A stretch of DNA of 64,000 nucleotides from Begonia masoniana. Taxonomy: Eukaryota > Streptophyta > Magnoliopsida > Cucurbitales > Begoniaceae. The notes beneath the pieces were generated by a model that was not told where the DNA came from, did not search any database, and saw nothing but the letters and a program-made list of their open reading frames with translations. Numbering within the stretch: position 1 is the stretch's first letter; each line of letters opens with the position of its first letter. The stretch is from NCBI GenBank assembly GCA_022432975.1, contig CM039505.1, positions 51,368,653 through 51,432,652 of the forward strand, given 5' to 3'. The position numbers were made by a program, and so were the translations under genes. Of the stretch, positions 1 through 15,000 are shown piece by piece.

Positions 1-32
1 TTAATGAAAATGGAAGCTAGACCTGTAATTTT

Positions 33-3000
33 TCAAGTAGATTGGAGAACTGTAAGATAATATGGATACCCCCTGCAAGTTCCGGAGGACTGACTCGTTC
101 CACCGGAATTTTCTTCGCCATTGAAGGGTAGAAGATTCCAACGCAATACGTAGCTCGAAAGGTCAAACGTCCCTTGAGAAAACACGCATATCTGAAGAGG
201 AATCTCAGTCTTGGACATTGGCTCGAGTTGGACTCTCCTCGAACATAATCCGGACCAAACAAATGGGGCGACACTTTCGGGAGAAAGTGACTTCCCCATT
301 TGGGATCCAAGACTGTCCGATTTGACTTTTTCGTCGTGGATTTGTGACACATCGTACCATCCGACTGCCGTAGCTTCATTGTTGCTTAGAAGGCTGCTAC
401 TAGTGGTCGAATCATTTGTATCGATGTGAACGGATGCAACTGTGTTCGAAGAGTTTTGGACGGTCATCGTCAACTTAATTTCGCAAAAAGATGCCGAAAA
501 AGTCATGATATACTGTTCTAGGCCCGTCGACTAGCCATAAGATAGGACTGGAACTTGAAGTACTACATAGGAGAGATTAATCGAATACATAAATGAACCA
601 AATAGAGAACTCAAACGCCAAGTATACAAAATTATAATGTCAAGATTACCTGCAATGACATATGTAATTACAAAATAGTCGAGGCGGATCTTGTATTCCA
701 GTTTGAACACCTTCCTTGTGGGATTGAGATATTAATATGAAGTCTACTGTATTTGAGTCCCCCTGAGCAATGAAGAAAAACACTCGTAAGATTCCATAAC
801 CAGATCATACACAAGAATCTAAGATATCATGGAAATAGTAGGACTCAAGGTAAGTTTCCTTCACTATGGGAAGGCCCCATTCCACCTACGTGAATGGTAG
901 TGGACATAAAAGGTAATTTTACTTTTCCTCTCTAATCTTACACATGAAACATGATGCATTATTATCATCCGTTTCAATAATTCATGTAATTTATTATTAT
1001 AAATATTTATACTATATTGTAATTATTCTATCAATAAATGAATGACACGTAAGCGACACATTAAAATGTAAAATTAAAGTCTATACATAGTATTAATCAA
1101 AGAAAACACCTACTTCAGAACTGCATCGGATAGTAACTATCTGTTAAACATGTTGGTTGGAACATGCAATGCTTTGAAAATAGAGAGGAAAGCTAAAATC
1201 TATTCTTAATAAGAAAATATTAGCATAAAAAAGGGTTTAATTACTAAAATTTCAGCTTATTCTCTCTTTCTATTCTTTTCAATTTGAAGACTAATAACTT
1301 AAGGTCCCATGCTAAATAGTTTTAGCAACCTTTAGGAACATTTTTATCCTCTTTTTGCACCTCCTTTCTTTTTCACACTGAAGAAACAAAAAGGATGTCA
1401 ATACCAGCAACCATCCAACTCATCACGGAGAGAGACAGAGGGGAAGGATAGAGATTAAGTGTTCATGCTTCAAAGCATTTACCTAAACTATAAGTTGTCA
1501 TGATGCAGCTCATATAAAGAGAAATTACCACATTCACGAACCAATTCCAAGTGAAAATCAAATCCAAGGACAAAATGAGAACGAAAACTATGTATCATGA
1601 TCTTAGACTACCAAAACATAACATAGTATGAATAATATGTACCACATGTGTTCTTTCCTGTAGTAATCTTTCAGAATGGTGGAAATCAGCCAAAGGTGAA
1701 AAGGATGTATCAAAAAGCTTTATGCCACTATCACGAGGACACAAGCTAAGATCACTTCCAGACAATGGCAAGAGAGAAGACGTCCTATCTTCAGAACCTA
1801 CCAAGTTTTTAATATCCTGAAACTTAAAACATATATGATAAGAGAAAAAAATGTTACACAGCAAATGATAAAAGAAAATGTATTTGATAAAATACACATG
1901 CAACAAACTTGTACAAAGAGAATTTGTTTCAGGAAAACTTGTACGAAAAGAAATTTCTTTATGCGAGTGCAAATAAAAATTTCTTTAGGCAGACAACAAA
2001 TTTAAGATCCAAGTATTAGAATCCATTTCCAGTCCAAATTTAAAGTCATTAAACCTATATAGTGAGCATAAAGAGTTTCGATCTTATTAAAAAAGGTGTG
2101 TTTATAAATTTAACAAATGCGAGCATCTAAATGTTTCTCAAGGAAGGTGCAATATCTCAGTCACCTTAAGCACGAAAAAGACTGAAAGGGCTTGACCAGC
2201 AATCAGAGCTCGCGAAGGAAATATGGTAGCAACAGGTTGAAGCAAAGAGAGTTCCCACTGCTTTCCAACCGATGATAGTTGGTGAACCTGGTAAACCTCA
2301 GCGCTGGTCCTATTAATGACATCCATGCGCACAAGAAATTCTTGCAACCTGGATGAACAAGGATTGATTTGGAAGGAAACATCCAGCGAAGGAAGCACCT
2401 AAGCAAGACAAAAAATTAATAAAATACTATAAGGCAGGTTAATAAATGATATATCTCAGTGTTTAGAATTGTTGAAGGTTGATTCTCCAATTAGCAAAAG
2501 TCTTGAAGATCCTCAATTAACTAACATAATAGATCCTCATATAATTAGAAACTTAATAAAATTCGCAGGTCAACTGCACAAAGAATAACATAGATAGAAT
2601 GGTAGCTATATCTAACAGTAATCACCTTTAAGACAGAACATTACAAACAACAGAAGAAAATACTGACATAATTCATTGCCAGTATACACGCACCTGAAGA
2701 CTATACTGCATGCGTAAAGTGCGATATCTCATGATGCTTGATATGTCTTTCATCTCATAATATATAGTAATACGCAAGGATATATTTCCAGTGACAGCTG
2801 CCCGAAACCAAAGAGGCCACAAAAATGGCTTCCCTTTTTGGATTGAAGTATCCTGATACCCAGAAAGTGTAACGTACATACAAGAATATGACAGGTATCT
2901 ATTCAAAAAACCATGGCCATTAACAGACAAAAGAGCAAGGAACTGACCTCAGGAAAGAAAAAAGTCTCATTAGACATACTAGGAGCGTCATATGTACTTC

Positions 3001-6000
3001 CCTCTTCAGATGTCATTGTCTTCTCCAAGCACGCAGGAAACTCTATGTTTGATTTCTCTTGCTTACCAATGCTAAAGAATCTTGGGTGACTAATCTTTAT
3101 TTTTAAATTCTGCACAATTTTTACACCAGAAACTAAATATTTGTATCAAGCATAGACACCAACTTTTCAAATGAAACCAACTTTTCAAATGAAACCAATT
3201 CCAATACAATTATTAAAAAAAAATCTTGAAGAAACTGAGATTGGGAGATATATGGAGTTTCTTCTTTTTCAAGATTGTTATTTTAATGTTGTCCCACATA
3301 CCCAAGGATTCGTATTCATAGTAGTAGCATCTCTATTGGTATAACAAATGGAAAACTAAAATTCCTGCTGAATCTGCTAAGGGATTGTACACCTACCTCA
3401 GGATAAAGCATTCACAAAACACCTTCTGTTTTGGTGTACCATCATCTGTGAAATAGGATTTCGGGTTTATATTAAGCACAGGGCTGTTCTATGCTGGAGG
3501 AAATATTCTAAGCAAGTTCATCGTATTGGCTATGCCTATTTGTTTCTTTAGAATGAAAGGAATCGTGGGATTAAGGCTAATGAGTGTTTGGAGCTTAGTT
3601 TGAAATCCATTCTTTTAAAAGTAATGGCCTTTTGGCAGGAAGGTTGGTCAAGAAAAAAAATCAGCGATACCACTTAATGTCTAAGGCTGAGTGTTTTCAA
3701 GGGAAGTTTGTTCTTTTAAAGCAATGGCCTTTTGGCTGGAAGGTTGGTCAAGCAAAAATTCAGCGATAGTACTTAATGTCTAAGGCTAAGTGTTTTCAAG
3801 GGAAGTCCTTAACAATATATTTTTCCTCAAATTTACTTGTGAAGGATTTATGCTATGTTAGTATGCATCATCCGTAAACAATCATTCCAATGGTTAGAAA
3901 ATTAATATGAACATAACATCGAGGAGGAAAATCTGAACTTGCCAAGTGCCACACATTAAGGAAGAACAAACTTTCATGCCTTGAGAACACATATATTTCT
4001 GGGCATGACTATGTGAGACAACGCCAACATTCTAAGAGATAGAGGCAGGTGGGAGTTAGGAATAATAAAGGGTGGCTACTTTTGTGACAGCATGGTTTAT
4101 GAAATCTATGGACAAAGATAAGGTTTATTTTTCAAGATGAGAGTTCTGATTTTGAAGCTTCAGAATCTTTCTTTTGCAACTCTCAGTTTTTGGACGAGAA
4201 GGGTCTGTAGCTTCTGCGGAGTTGAGCTTTTTTGTAACTCACTCTATTTTATGTAAATTTCATACATTAATACATTACATTACCATTACCAACTAGAAAA
4301 CAGTACTAAAAGTTATTGTACAATTTCACTCAGAATAGTGGCAACTGGGACTAAAGTATATTAATTTTCTTCATCTTCAATACTAACCAAAAGTTTTCAT
4401 GCACGTCCAAGATGTGTTCTGCTGACAATCAGTATCCGCATAGAATTAACTCCCAGTGTAACATAGAATAAGGAGTAGCCAAAACACACCTTCACGGAGT
4501 ATTCAGATTGATTCCTCAATTCCAGAACAAGAGGCCGGAGATCTCCAGCATATACTATTGTAGGCAGCTGTTGAATGAAGCCCTCAAGCTTAGGAAGGCT
4601 CTGTGTTTTTATAAAAAGTGCTGAAAATCAGTTTAGATCCCAAAGAAAATAGCAAAACAAAATTAAGCAGAGTTGGAAGTTATGTGAAGATTATTTGTAC
4701 CTGGATCACTATGAACTTAAGGTTATTAATAGGAGAATGCTTGGATTTCTGTCTTCCATTTAAAGTTTTCTTCTTTCCAATATCAGACTCAAATTTGTGA
4801 AAACCAACTACAGAACTTGACAACCTCCACCTTACACCGAGGATTTGTAGAATGCCTTCTACATTAGGAGTGACAGACAGTTGCACCTGGAGAAATAAGG
4901 AGTCAACTGCCACTAGATACATAGAGAAGAAAACTATTCCTATAAATTCACTAGTAGCACAGCCAGCAACTGCACCGGAGCTGTTAAGAAACTAACAAAA
5001 AGTTAAAGAAACCTTGTCTTACTATATACATTTATGTAGAAAAAAATAGACAGTTACTAAAATTGTTTTTAACAGTGCACCAGTCACACCAGAAACCTTA
5101 TATTTTCAATATCTCTGCCATGCACAAATCTAAGTAAGATAAGTTCCTCGCCCATAGTTTTCAATTCTAGAAATTATTTGGTTCTGACTTTGAAGAAGCA
5201 TCAAAGTTGCATTTTTTATTTATCATAATAGGATTAGTAGTTGGTGCTTTCTTCACTCTACAGAAATTTATGAAGAAATGATCACGCTATTTCATTGTTG
5301 GCTCAATTTTTCTTCTAAAGTTATCCAGAATCATCTGAAAGAGTCTTAAAGCTCCAGCTCTTTAGCAGAATACGCCAATCTCAAGTACTTTCTTTAGAAA
5401 GCAGCAGACATGATCAAAACACTGCTCTTATCAGAGGGAACTTTTTAGAAGTGCCAAGAAAGAAAGATGAGAATTTAAAAATAAATCATCTCTCGATAAA
5501 CAATGTTAAGAATAAATGCATATTGTCGGTATATAATATCAGCGAAGTATCAGTTATAGAGTACCAAAGACTATATACATAATAGAGATTTAAAATGTTT
5601 TTAATAAATCTAATGCAAAACTTACAATATTTGTTTCACCTCCTCCTAATGAAAAGTCAACCTCAGACAAAGTGAATGATTTGTCCAATCTATTATCCCT
5701 GAAACACCCAAGAAAAAAATCAGCCTCAACATTATAGAAAAACCAGAAAAGGTAGACCACATAATAAAAAATTTGAAACATTGGTGCAGCGAAAATTTTG
5801 TTCCGTAAACAAAACAAGAAAATAAAATAACACCAGAGAATTAACTCTCAAAATAAAAAAAATTATATTAATTGTCAAAAGTTTCTTTAAAAATTACAAG
5901 TGAGTCTTTCATTAGACTTAGAAACAATAACTTAAGAAAATAATAGAATATTAAGAAATAACTAATTAAGAAATAAAATATCAATTAATTGAAAATAAAT

Positions 6001-9000
6001 ATCATATAATAAAAGATAATTAATTAAGGAATCTTGTCCAGCATCAATCTCCTCCACTTGAAAAAAACTCGTCCTCAAGTTATAGCTACGAAGAATTTCT
6101 CTTGGATCAAATACAAATTTGACGTTTGCTGCTTTGAATATTAAATTTGATGAATACCATGATTCTCCTTGTTGAACCTCGATGGAGAGACCAAACTAAA
6201 AACTTTTAATTGTTTGCACACCTCGATCACAATAATAAAGTTTAATTATTGAAATTATTCAAACAACTTTGATTCTGTTTTGCAATGTTCGTTTTCTACA
6301 ATGCTTTGTTGCTGGAAAAAAAAATCTGCTTTTGGGAAGGGACAAACTCATCACGTTTGTCGAAAATATCAGTTGTCTCGCTCAACACCTTAACTACCTT
6401 GTTTTACAAATTATCACTAATCTCAGAGTCACCAAACTCAAATTTAACATCGTCATATGTTAAAAGCTCTTGCTGGAAGCAGTGATCATCATATTGAAAG
6501 GTGTATAAAGAATCAAAATCGCTTTTTAGGGGTTGAATCTCATAATTGAGTTCTACAACCGCACAAATCAAAAATGCGCAAGGTCTATCAATTGTTGTCG
6601 ATCATCTTCATAGATCTCAGATGATGGTTTATCGTTCTTGAATTCATGAGTATTTAGTCTTTGATTAGACACTGGGAAAAAGAAAGATTGTTCCTTAGGT
6701 TATTTGTCAGCCATCAAGTCGATGTCAAAATCTTTGCTGCTCTGATACCAATTTGGTGCAAAAATTTTGGTTCGTAATCAAAATATGAAAATAAAATAAC
6801 ACCGAAGAATTAACTCTCAAAATAAAAAAAAAATTATATTAATCGTCAAAAGTCTCTCTAAAGATTATAAGTGAGTCTTTAAATAGACTTAGGAAACAAT
6901 AAATTAAAAAAATAATGTAATATTAAAAAATAACTAATTAAGAAATAAATATTTATTAAGTGAAAATAAATATTATATAATAAAAAATAATTAATTAGGA
7001 AATCTTGTGCGGCATCAAACTTGATAGAGAATACCCATACCTACTAATCAACTTCTCCAGTTCACCATCATTCTGAAGCTCAACAGCTATATTTTGTGCA
7101 TCTACACCATCATCAACGAAATTATCAAGTTATAACACACGACAAATGAAAAATACCATAAACAAAAATGATGAAACAAACATATAATAAATTACCTAAG
7201 CTAGTTTCAGTGGATTCCGTGGAAAGATCACATATGAGAGAAACACCAGAGATAGAAATGGGGATTTGCAGAGGGTTTTTTAATTCAATATCCACCTTCA
7301 CTAATTCTGAAAATGAATGTCAAAAAGTTCATCATGCATTCATCAAAATACATCGTGAGTAACATACATGTCTATAAACTATATAAACATATATATTTTT
7401 TTTTCAGAGATTTCAACATGCCATGATCATATCAAGATGAAAATTTAAATTAAAAAAAAAATCGCTCATTTAGCAGGTTTCGATTCTAAACTCTAAGAAA
7501 GTTCTAAAAAGAAACATTAGATTTAAGAATGAAATTGAGCAACTCAAAATGCGACACAGTCTTCCATCCAGCACAAGATTCATGGAAGATGGAGAAGGTA
7601 ATAACATTCTCAATTGACAGATCAGGTGTTTGTGTGCCAACATGAGTGATTGATCCTGGCCTCCTGCCAGATAGTTTAGGTTGCTACTACTGCTAGGATA
7701 CTACTACAATTTTTTGTCACAAACTAGGAGTTCCACTCTGATAGAAATTGCCACAATTTGTAGTAAAATTGACAAAAACAAATTAAACACTTACACATAA
7801 ACACGTAAAATACAATACTTAGCAGAAATTTAAGGGTCAGCTATCCTTCCCTAGCAGAGATTCGAGGTTCTGCCACTCCTCCCCATTCCTTACAGGAATT
7901 CTAAGATAATCACTCTTCGGTCTCTTTCCCTCCATCCTCTATTTAATCTCTAATCAAATTAAAAACTACCATTAATTCAAAATAGAAACTACCCAAACAT
8001 AATTCTTAAAATATCATTGATCCAATACATTATTACCTTTCTTAACATTACCCAGCCTAATTAAACACCTTGTCTTCGAGATGGAAAAAAATGAAAAATA
8101 AACTTCCTATTTATATATTTTTCACAAGTTTCTTGAATGAATGTAAATTCACGAAACTTTGTCTCGTCAGCCTCTAGATTGTTAAAAGAAAGAAGGCTCT
8201 GAAGCCCAAAGTTTTGTTTTCCTTGTCTGCATGATCCATTAATCTTCTTAACCCAATAGCCTTTGTTAAAATGTCTTCTTTCTTCATACCCCATGCTTTA
8301 TCTAAATGGCCCATTGTAAGCCTGGGTTCAACAAGTCACTTCAAGCAACCTTTTTGCATTAGGTTTCTCCCTGTTTATGTTTTAGTGTTACAGCTGCCAT
8401 CTTCCCTTCCTCTAGGATTACAGCCGCTCCCACCGTCGCCGAACCTCCACCAGTTGCTCTCCATTAAAGTTTCATCTTCCCCAACCTTTTCTCTTCCAAC
8501 AATGGTTTCCTCCTTGATATTTTCTTGCCCGAATACCCCCTCAACCTCGGCCTTCTTCACTTCCTCCGATTTTTCTTTTTCGATCATCAAATTTTCGTAT
8601 TCTGCTCATTCCGTACCATTTTGAAACTGAATTTGCAGTTGATACTTCAATTCTCTCCAAGAATAACATGGTTTGGTGTTGTATTTCCAGCGAAACCATG
8701 CTAAAGCCGGTCCTTCAAGGCATATAACCGCAGCTTCAATACTTTCCTCTTCTGTAAATCGATTAACTCCGAAATATCTCTCTGCACGAAGAGTCCATCC
8801 TTCTGGGTCCATCCCTGTAAACACGGGCAAGACAAGTTTGCATGGTAAACCATTTCTATTAACAACGTAACCTGTTTCTTTTTCACCTCTGGAACTTACA
8901 TCTCCGAACTGCTCGCTCAAAACTTTCACAACACCTTGTGGTCGTCTATCTTCTATCTATCTTTGCAAGCAATCGATCTAATTGTTGTTGTATAACAACA

Positions 9001-12000
9001 TACTTCTTTTAATAGCAGAAAACTTATCATGTATATTTAATTCTTCCCTCATGTGGGCGAATTCCTTCTGCCATGCCGCCATAACCTTGTTCTGTGACGA
9101 AGATGAACTCACTATCATTCTCAATGGCCTTCCGAGATCATGCTCTGCTCTGATACCAAATTGATAGGAATCGCCACAATTTATAATAAAATTGACAAAA
9201 ACATATTAAATAGTAGTACACTTATATATTTATAAACACGAAAAATGCAATACTTAGAAGAAATTCGAGAATTTGCTATCCTTTCCTTACAGAGATTCGA
9301 AGTTTTGCGTTCCACTCATTTTCTCACCGGAATTCACAAAATAATTCAACATCTCCCCACCTCCTCTATTTATTTTCTAATTTAAAATAGAAACTATTCA
9401 TAAATATTTCTTAAACTATCCTCAATACAATATATTATCACTCTTCCTAACATTACCTCGTCCCAATTAAGCACCTTGTCATCAAGGTGCATGATTTGGT
9501 ACTCTTCTCTCTTACTTTTTTCAATTCATCGTCGGTTAAATGTTTGAAGATTTTGGGACATCGACAGTTTAGAGTTGTTCCAAAAAGATTATTGTTGCCA
9601 CGATTAATGTTGTCAAATTAGGTTGATAATTGAGCGAACTCCATGCCAAGTGGTCCTTTTGAAGATGACCGTGCCTGACCGTGCCTAACTTTACGAGGAA
9701 ATTGCTTGAGATGGGTGACCACTGCTTGGACGAGTTTGTAGAAAATGAAAGGAGTGAGAACCTCTTCACCTTCATCAGGGAAATGCCACATGACCTGGGC
9801 CATTTTAAATTCCTTGGGCTCCCTTCCTTGTTTCTCTTTTAAACCTGTATCTTTTTTGTGGATACACGTGCCATATGGCCCAGCCCACTTGTTTCAATTT
9901 CTGCAACCTTAATTTTGCCTCCAAGTGCTGGGAACGATGAAGATCAGAGTCTGGCCTTTCCCATGGTTGTCGACGATTCTTGATCGAAAGATGCTCATTC
10001 TTTCCTCGTGGAAGGATTTTTGTAGGTATTGTGCTTCACAGCTCCTTGTGTTGAACGAAACCATTCAAGGAGATGAAACTTGAAAACCGCCCAACTACCG
10101 AATGGCCGTCGGCCATCCTCTCTGTACAACCAACTACCGAACGACCGTTTCCATTTTTTTTCTTTCATCCCAGTTGTGCAAAGAAAAAAATCTTTCCACC
10201 TTAAAAATCCAATCGTTCGACTCCCCTCCATCGAAAATAGGAATTTCCAGCCTCTCGGTGAGACTTTCTCGATGGTACGTCGTATATATGTTTCCTTCTT
10301 CATGAATCGGCGTTTCAACTCGGCAAATAGGGATGTTCACATGTGTACCCAACTCATTATTTTTCGTCCAGTCAGACTCATTTATGCCCAGAAATCCAGC
10401 GTCAGACACCCCAGCCTCAAACTGATCTTTCATAGGTCACTGCTGATTGAAGTGGGTGGGTGATCCAACTGCATGTTCATCTTGTCGTATGGACATTTCC
10501 TTCAATCTGTCCAAAATTGTCGTGACATGTTTCTTCAGATCATGCAGTTCTTCACGGATTGACTCGATTGGCTCAAAAACCATTGCCATTGCTTGATACC
10601 AAATTGTTGGGAATTAATTGTAGTAAAATTAACAAAAACAAATTAAACACTTATATATAATCACATAAAATACAATACGTAGTAGAAATTCGAGTATTGT
10701 TATTCCTCTTAGTAGAAATTCGAAGTTCTGCTACTTCTTCCCATTCTTTACCGGAATTCTCAATAATTCCACTACATTTCCTTATCTCCTCCTCTTCTAG
10801 TTAATCTCTAATCAAACTACAAACTACCTGTAATTTAAAATAGAATCTACTCAAACGTAATTCTTAAAATATTCTTAATACAATACATTATTATCTTTTT
10901 AACACGCTATTTCCTAACACGCTATGGCTGCAACCAATACTATCAACCTAGAAAACTACCATAGATTCACAACTACTTATTTCAGGAGAAAAACTTTTCA
11001 TGATGCTTAACTTGCTAAAAAAATAGTGTCTATAATGTGCATGCAATGACAGGTACCACCAGCAAATAAAAATAATAGCATGATGTCATGACTTTTAAGT
11101 ATCTATGTTTTCTTTTTATGCTTGACCTAAAATATTAAAGAAGAATTATTAACAAAAATAAAATAAAATAAACAAAGTAAAAATTTAAACCACCCACATA
11201 CCTCCGGCGACACAAATATTTGATTCTTTGTCTGTTTTTGAAACAATCTTTGATTGCAACTCCAACCAATTAGACTTTGCAGAGGATAACGATGGAATCA
11301 TGTCTTCCTCCAAAGATCGCCACAAACTTTCTTTAACACCAGCCTGTCGTGATTTAGAGAGATCTCAATACCATCAACTACAAGTCATCATCAAAAGTCT
11401 TTAAACTACAAACTGCCATGTTCTGACAATACAAGAAGCAAGCAGCTGTTCTACCAGAAACAGTTAAGTATAGAACCTTTATATAATCTATACCAGACAA
11501 AACTGGCACATAATACAACTTTGATTTTTAAAGATTTATGGAAAAACATAATACACCTGGCAAGCAAATTATACCAAGTGAATCTGTATTTTATAATACA
11601 CCCGCACATTTCAATGGCAATATAGTGAGCCATCTTACATACAATGTTCCAACTTGCAAACCCTGAAAAGTGCCAACGAACCATATAGCAGGGAAAGACA
11701 AAATAAACTACACTAGGCTACATGAGAAGAATGCTAAATATAAACACGAGATATAAATGACAAACTGTGACCAGCGGCAAGTATTAGGAATAAAGGAATG
11801 AGTTATATAAATATACTAAAACTTCAATGTCACTAAAGGATTTAGATTTTTGTGCACTTCAACATTCAAATTTGTCAATGACCCAACTGTGGCTCTATTA
11901 GTGACAGTGTCTTCTATTTTGTTCAAGTCGGATATGTACAATATAAGATATCCCTTGCTGGGTAATATCTTCAAATTCAATTCAAATATCTCCGTCATCT

Positions 12001-15000
12001 CAGTTTTGTTTCATTGATAACAAATTTGCAACCGTTGAGTAATGAAAACGTGCACTGTTGCGTAGCGAACCCGAATAACACGAAGAACAACCAGAAATCT
12101 TAGCAACGATGCTAGATTCAAAATTTTAATAATCTACCAAGAACTATTTCTTCATTAATAATCATCATAAAACATGCCTTTTACACTCTCATTTCTCATC
12201 TATAATAATTCTCTCTTACTATCTCTAACTTACCTCATAACTTCCTAAGAAATTAACAAAAACTAACTTTACAAACAAATTATTTAATTCTCAAAATATC
12301 CTATGATTATTTCTTAATGCACATACAAGAAAGTATGTTTGTGCCTTGATATATATCAATGTCACTAAGAATAGTAGACACCCAAACAATGAAAGCCAAT
12401 TAAAAATATGGGAAATATTAAAGTTGTATAACCGTGGTAATAGCATAACTACAAAGGTTAACTACCCTCTCACAGTTCCATTCTAATGATTCTTGGGAGC
12501 AGAAAAAGCAAACAGACTAGTAGTTGGAGCGCAAAACTGCCAGTAACATATAAGACATTCACTACAATTGATAGTCAGGGATAATCCCAAATCTAATTAA
12601 AAACAGTGCTATAAACCAATCAAGATGTGTGGTAAAAAAAAAAAAAAGATAACAAGGGAAAAAAAAACATAAATCAAACAACATTAATAGGATGCCCTGG
12701 GTTTTGAGATGTAACAAATTACAGCTAACAGATTAAGGAAATATTAAACAGCTGTAGCACATAGATAGAGGAATGAAACAAGTTATTTCAAGATTTCAAC
12801 CCCCATAAAAAGTATGCAAAAATATGATATCACTTACAGCTGCAGGCGATGCATAAGTTCGATGATCTTCAAAGGCAATCTTAAGTGACGAGAAGTTTAT
12901 CTCGGGTAACTGAAGTTTCAAAACCTCGAATGTCCTTCCTGTTTTCTACATCATCCATAGTAAATATGAGAATGTTAAAAAATTCCAAAAGTTTCAAAAT
13001 TGCAAATGTAACAAATGAAGATGGCCCATGGACACCAATAATAGTTAATGAGAATAGACAACTATACAAAGATTTGGCGAAGTATAGAAGCATTGATCAA
13101 TGCTGCTAAACTTAGGAAGAAGTGAACAAGTGAAAATAAGAAGGAAGCAGGAACTCATTGCAAAAAGATAAAATAATAATAGTAGATCTAGAAAAATAAT
13201 CATTTTTAATCATCAGTTATTTCTTCATTACTCACTTTAAGGCCTACAAACTATTTAGACCTTGTATAATAAACATACCTAAGCTTTCAAGTGATTTAAT
13301 TGCAAGAAGTTCTCGTAAATTTGGCAGGCAATAACTAGGGACTCTCCATACTTCCAAAAGCATCATGAAAGCATATATTATGGTTCCCCATTAGTCAATA
13401 ATTAATAAGCAGCCAACACTTGAAACAACCCAAACTAAACCTAAAAATTTAATAAGAACTACTGAAGTTACTTGCATCCTACAGTTGAGTATAGCTAAAA
13501 AACCTTTAAAAAATAGAAAAAATCATCTAGGAATCTGATCAAATTAGATTTAAATGAAACCAGTTTATCATAGAACTAAAAAGATAGTATCTGTATTAAA
13601 AACAATTGTCACCCATTATTTCTATATCAAACAAGAAAATAATTACATCCATGGACACCTGAACGGTTTGAAGAAAGTCCTTCAAAAACAATTCCTGTGT
13701 CGCCATTGACTGATGACTACAGGCAAGAACTTCCAACATTTGTGAGACTGCAACATCGTACATCCCAAGAAAAGCATACCACCTAAATCGGAAAATCACT
13801 ATTAAAACGTCTTGCACATAATAATAATATATGATTTCTGAATTGCAACTTATATTTATTGTTGAGGCTAAATTAAAAGAACTAAAAGGGGCAACTCAAA
13901 GATTGTCGTCACTAAATCAAAAGAACTTACTGCCCAATGTGGAAACAAACATGGTCTTTGATGTGGCTCCACATAGTTTCCTTAAAAATTGAAAGAGCAT
14001 TTCTATATGTACGGATTGCATGCTTAATCTGAACAGGAAGAAGACAAGGATTATTAAGAATCTTCAATTTCCACAACCTATGGTGGGCGAAACATTTACC
14101 TGATCAGATCTCTTGTAACGATCCCCAGAAAGAACAAGATGAAATCCATATTTCCTCAACAGTGGAGGCCTGGACAGTAAGTAGCAGAAAGATGCTTGCT
14201 CAAGCATCACTGCTGAATGTAAAATCTCCTAAGAGATAAAAGTTTATAAGATAGAGAAGATTTCCGTTCTCAATTGGCCCAATTTTCATGGAATTGACAT
14301 TACCTCACCACAAATACGAGAGTAGACAGCAGCAGCTTCTTTGTATTGGTCCCTTGTCTTCAACATCTCCGCCCACCAAATGCCACAACGTGTTGCATTC
14401 TGCTGGGCAGATGATCCAATTTTCTGCATGAATTTTGATATAAAGATGTTGAGCAACATTTCAACGGTAAACCTTCCAGAGATTTTTTTTTCCGAAAAGA
14501 CTGGAGATCATAAGTTTATGGTTTCTAAATACATAGTAATTTTTTTGAAGTTAAGCGAAAGTATATCGATTCATGACATGTAATAAAAAGGAGAGAGCTA
14601 TAATGAAACAATCAACTCCTCAAAAACTATACCTCCTCCCTAAATAAAGAGTCCCACAAAAAATAACCCATAAAAGTCAAAAAGAAAACTCTCTTATACA
14701 AAAATTATCCTAATTTTCATGTTCTAGAAACAAGCAACATGCGACCCTATTTTTTCCCCACTCACTACCAAACAACGAAATGATTTTTAATGCACTTGTG
14801 CATCACTCAATTCACAAACACCCAAGACCATAGATGAGACATTGAGTCAGGAAACGATTCACATCCCCTTCCTCCATTACGCACATAATACTTTATAAGG
14901 AATGGTGAAACCTCTTCTCTTAAAATTGTTCAAAAAGAGAATCATCTAAGACAGATTGTCCAAGTGAAGAAGACTACACTGGGAGGGGTTTAGTCTTCAA

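Larger units (their letters stand above)
7739..10904 (-). mobile_element. Tandem gag-only LTR retrotransposon array (three LTRs)
   Basis: Three related LTRs (7739-8047, 9162-9452, 10605-10904) share the core caaattt.tagtaaaatt.acaaaaacaa and similar gaaattcgag and taatctctaatcaaa parts. Two internal regions of about 1.1 kb lie between them. Primer-binding sites gctctgatacca (9147-9158) and gcttgatacca (10591-10601) put both units on the minus strand. Each interior encodes only a gag fragment and no protease, reverse transcriptase or integrase. This fits non-autonomous gag-carrying elements (TR-GAG class, established knowledge) joined head to tail through a shared LTR. The sequence ccactctgata just before the left LTR looks like another primer site fused to an LTR start. 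The array lies in the TRAPPC8 intron between exons 17 and 18 in sense orientation. Confidence 0.8.

Noticed and set aside
8271..8624. 117-codon Ser/Pro-rich plus-strand frame
   Set aside because: It lies inside the gag-only element and partly opposite gag; composition reflects CT-rich DNA.
10080..10463. 127-codon plus-strand frame
   Set aside because: It is opposite a recognisable gag fragment and shows no motif of its own.
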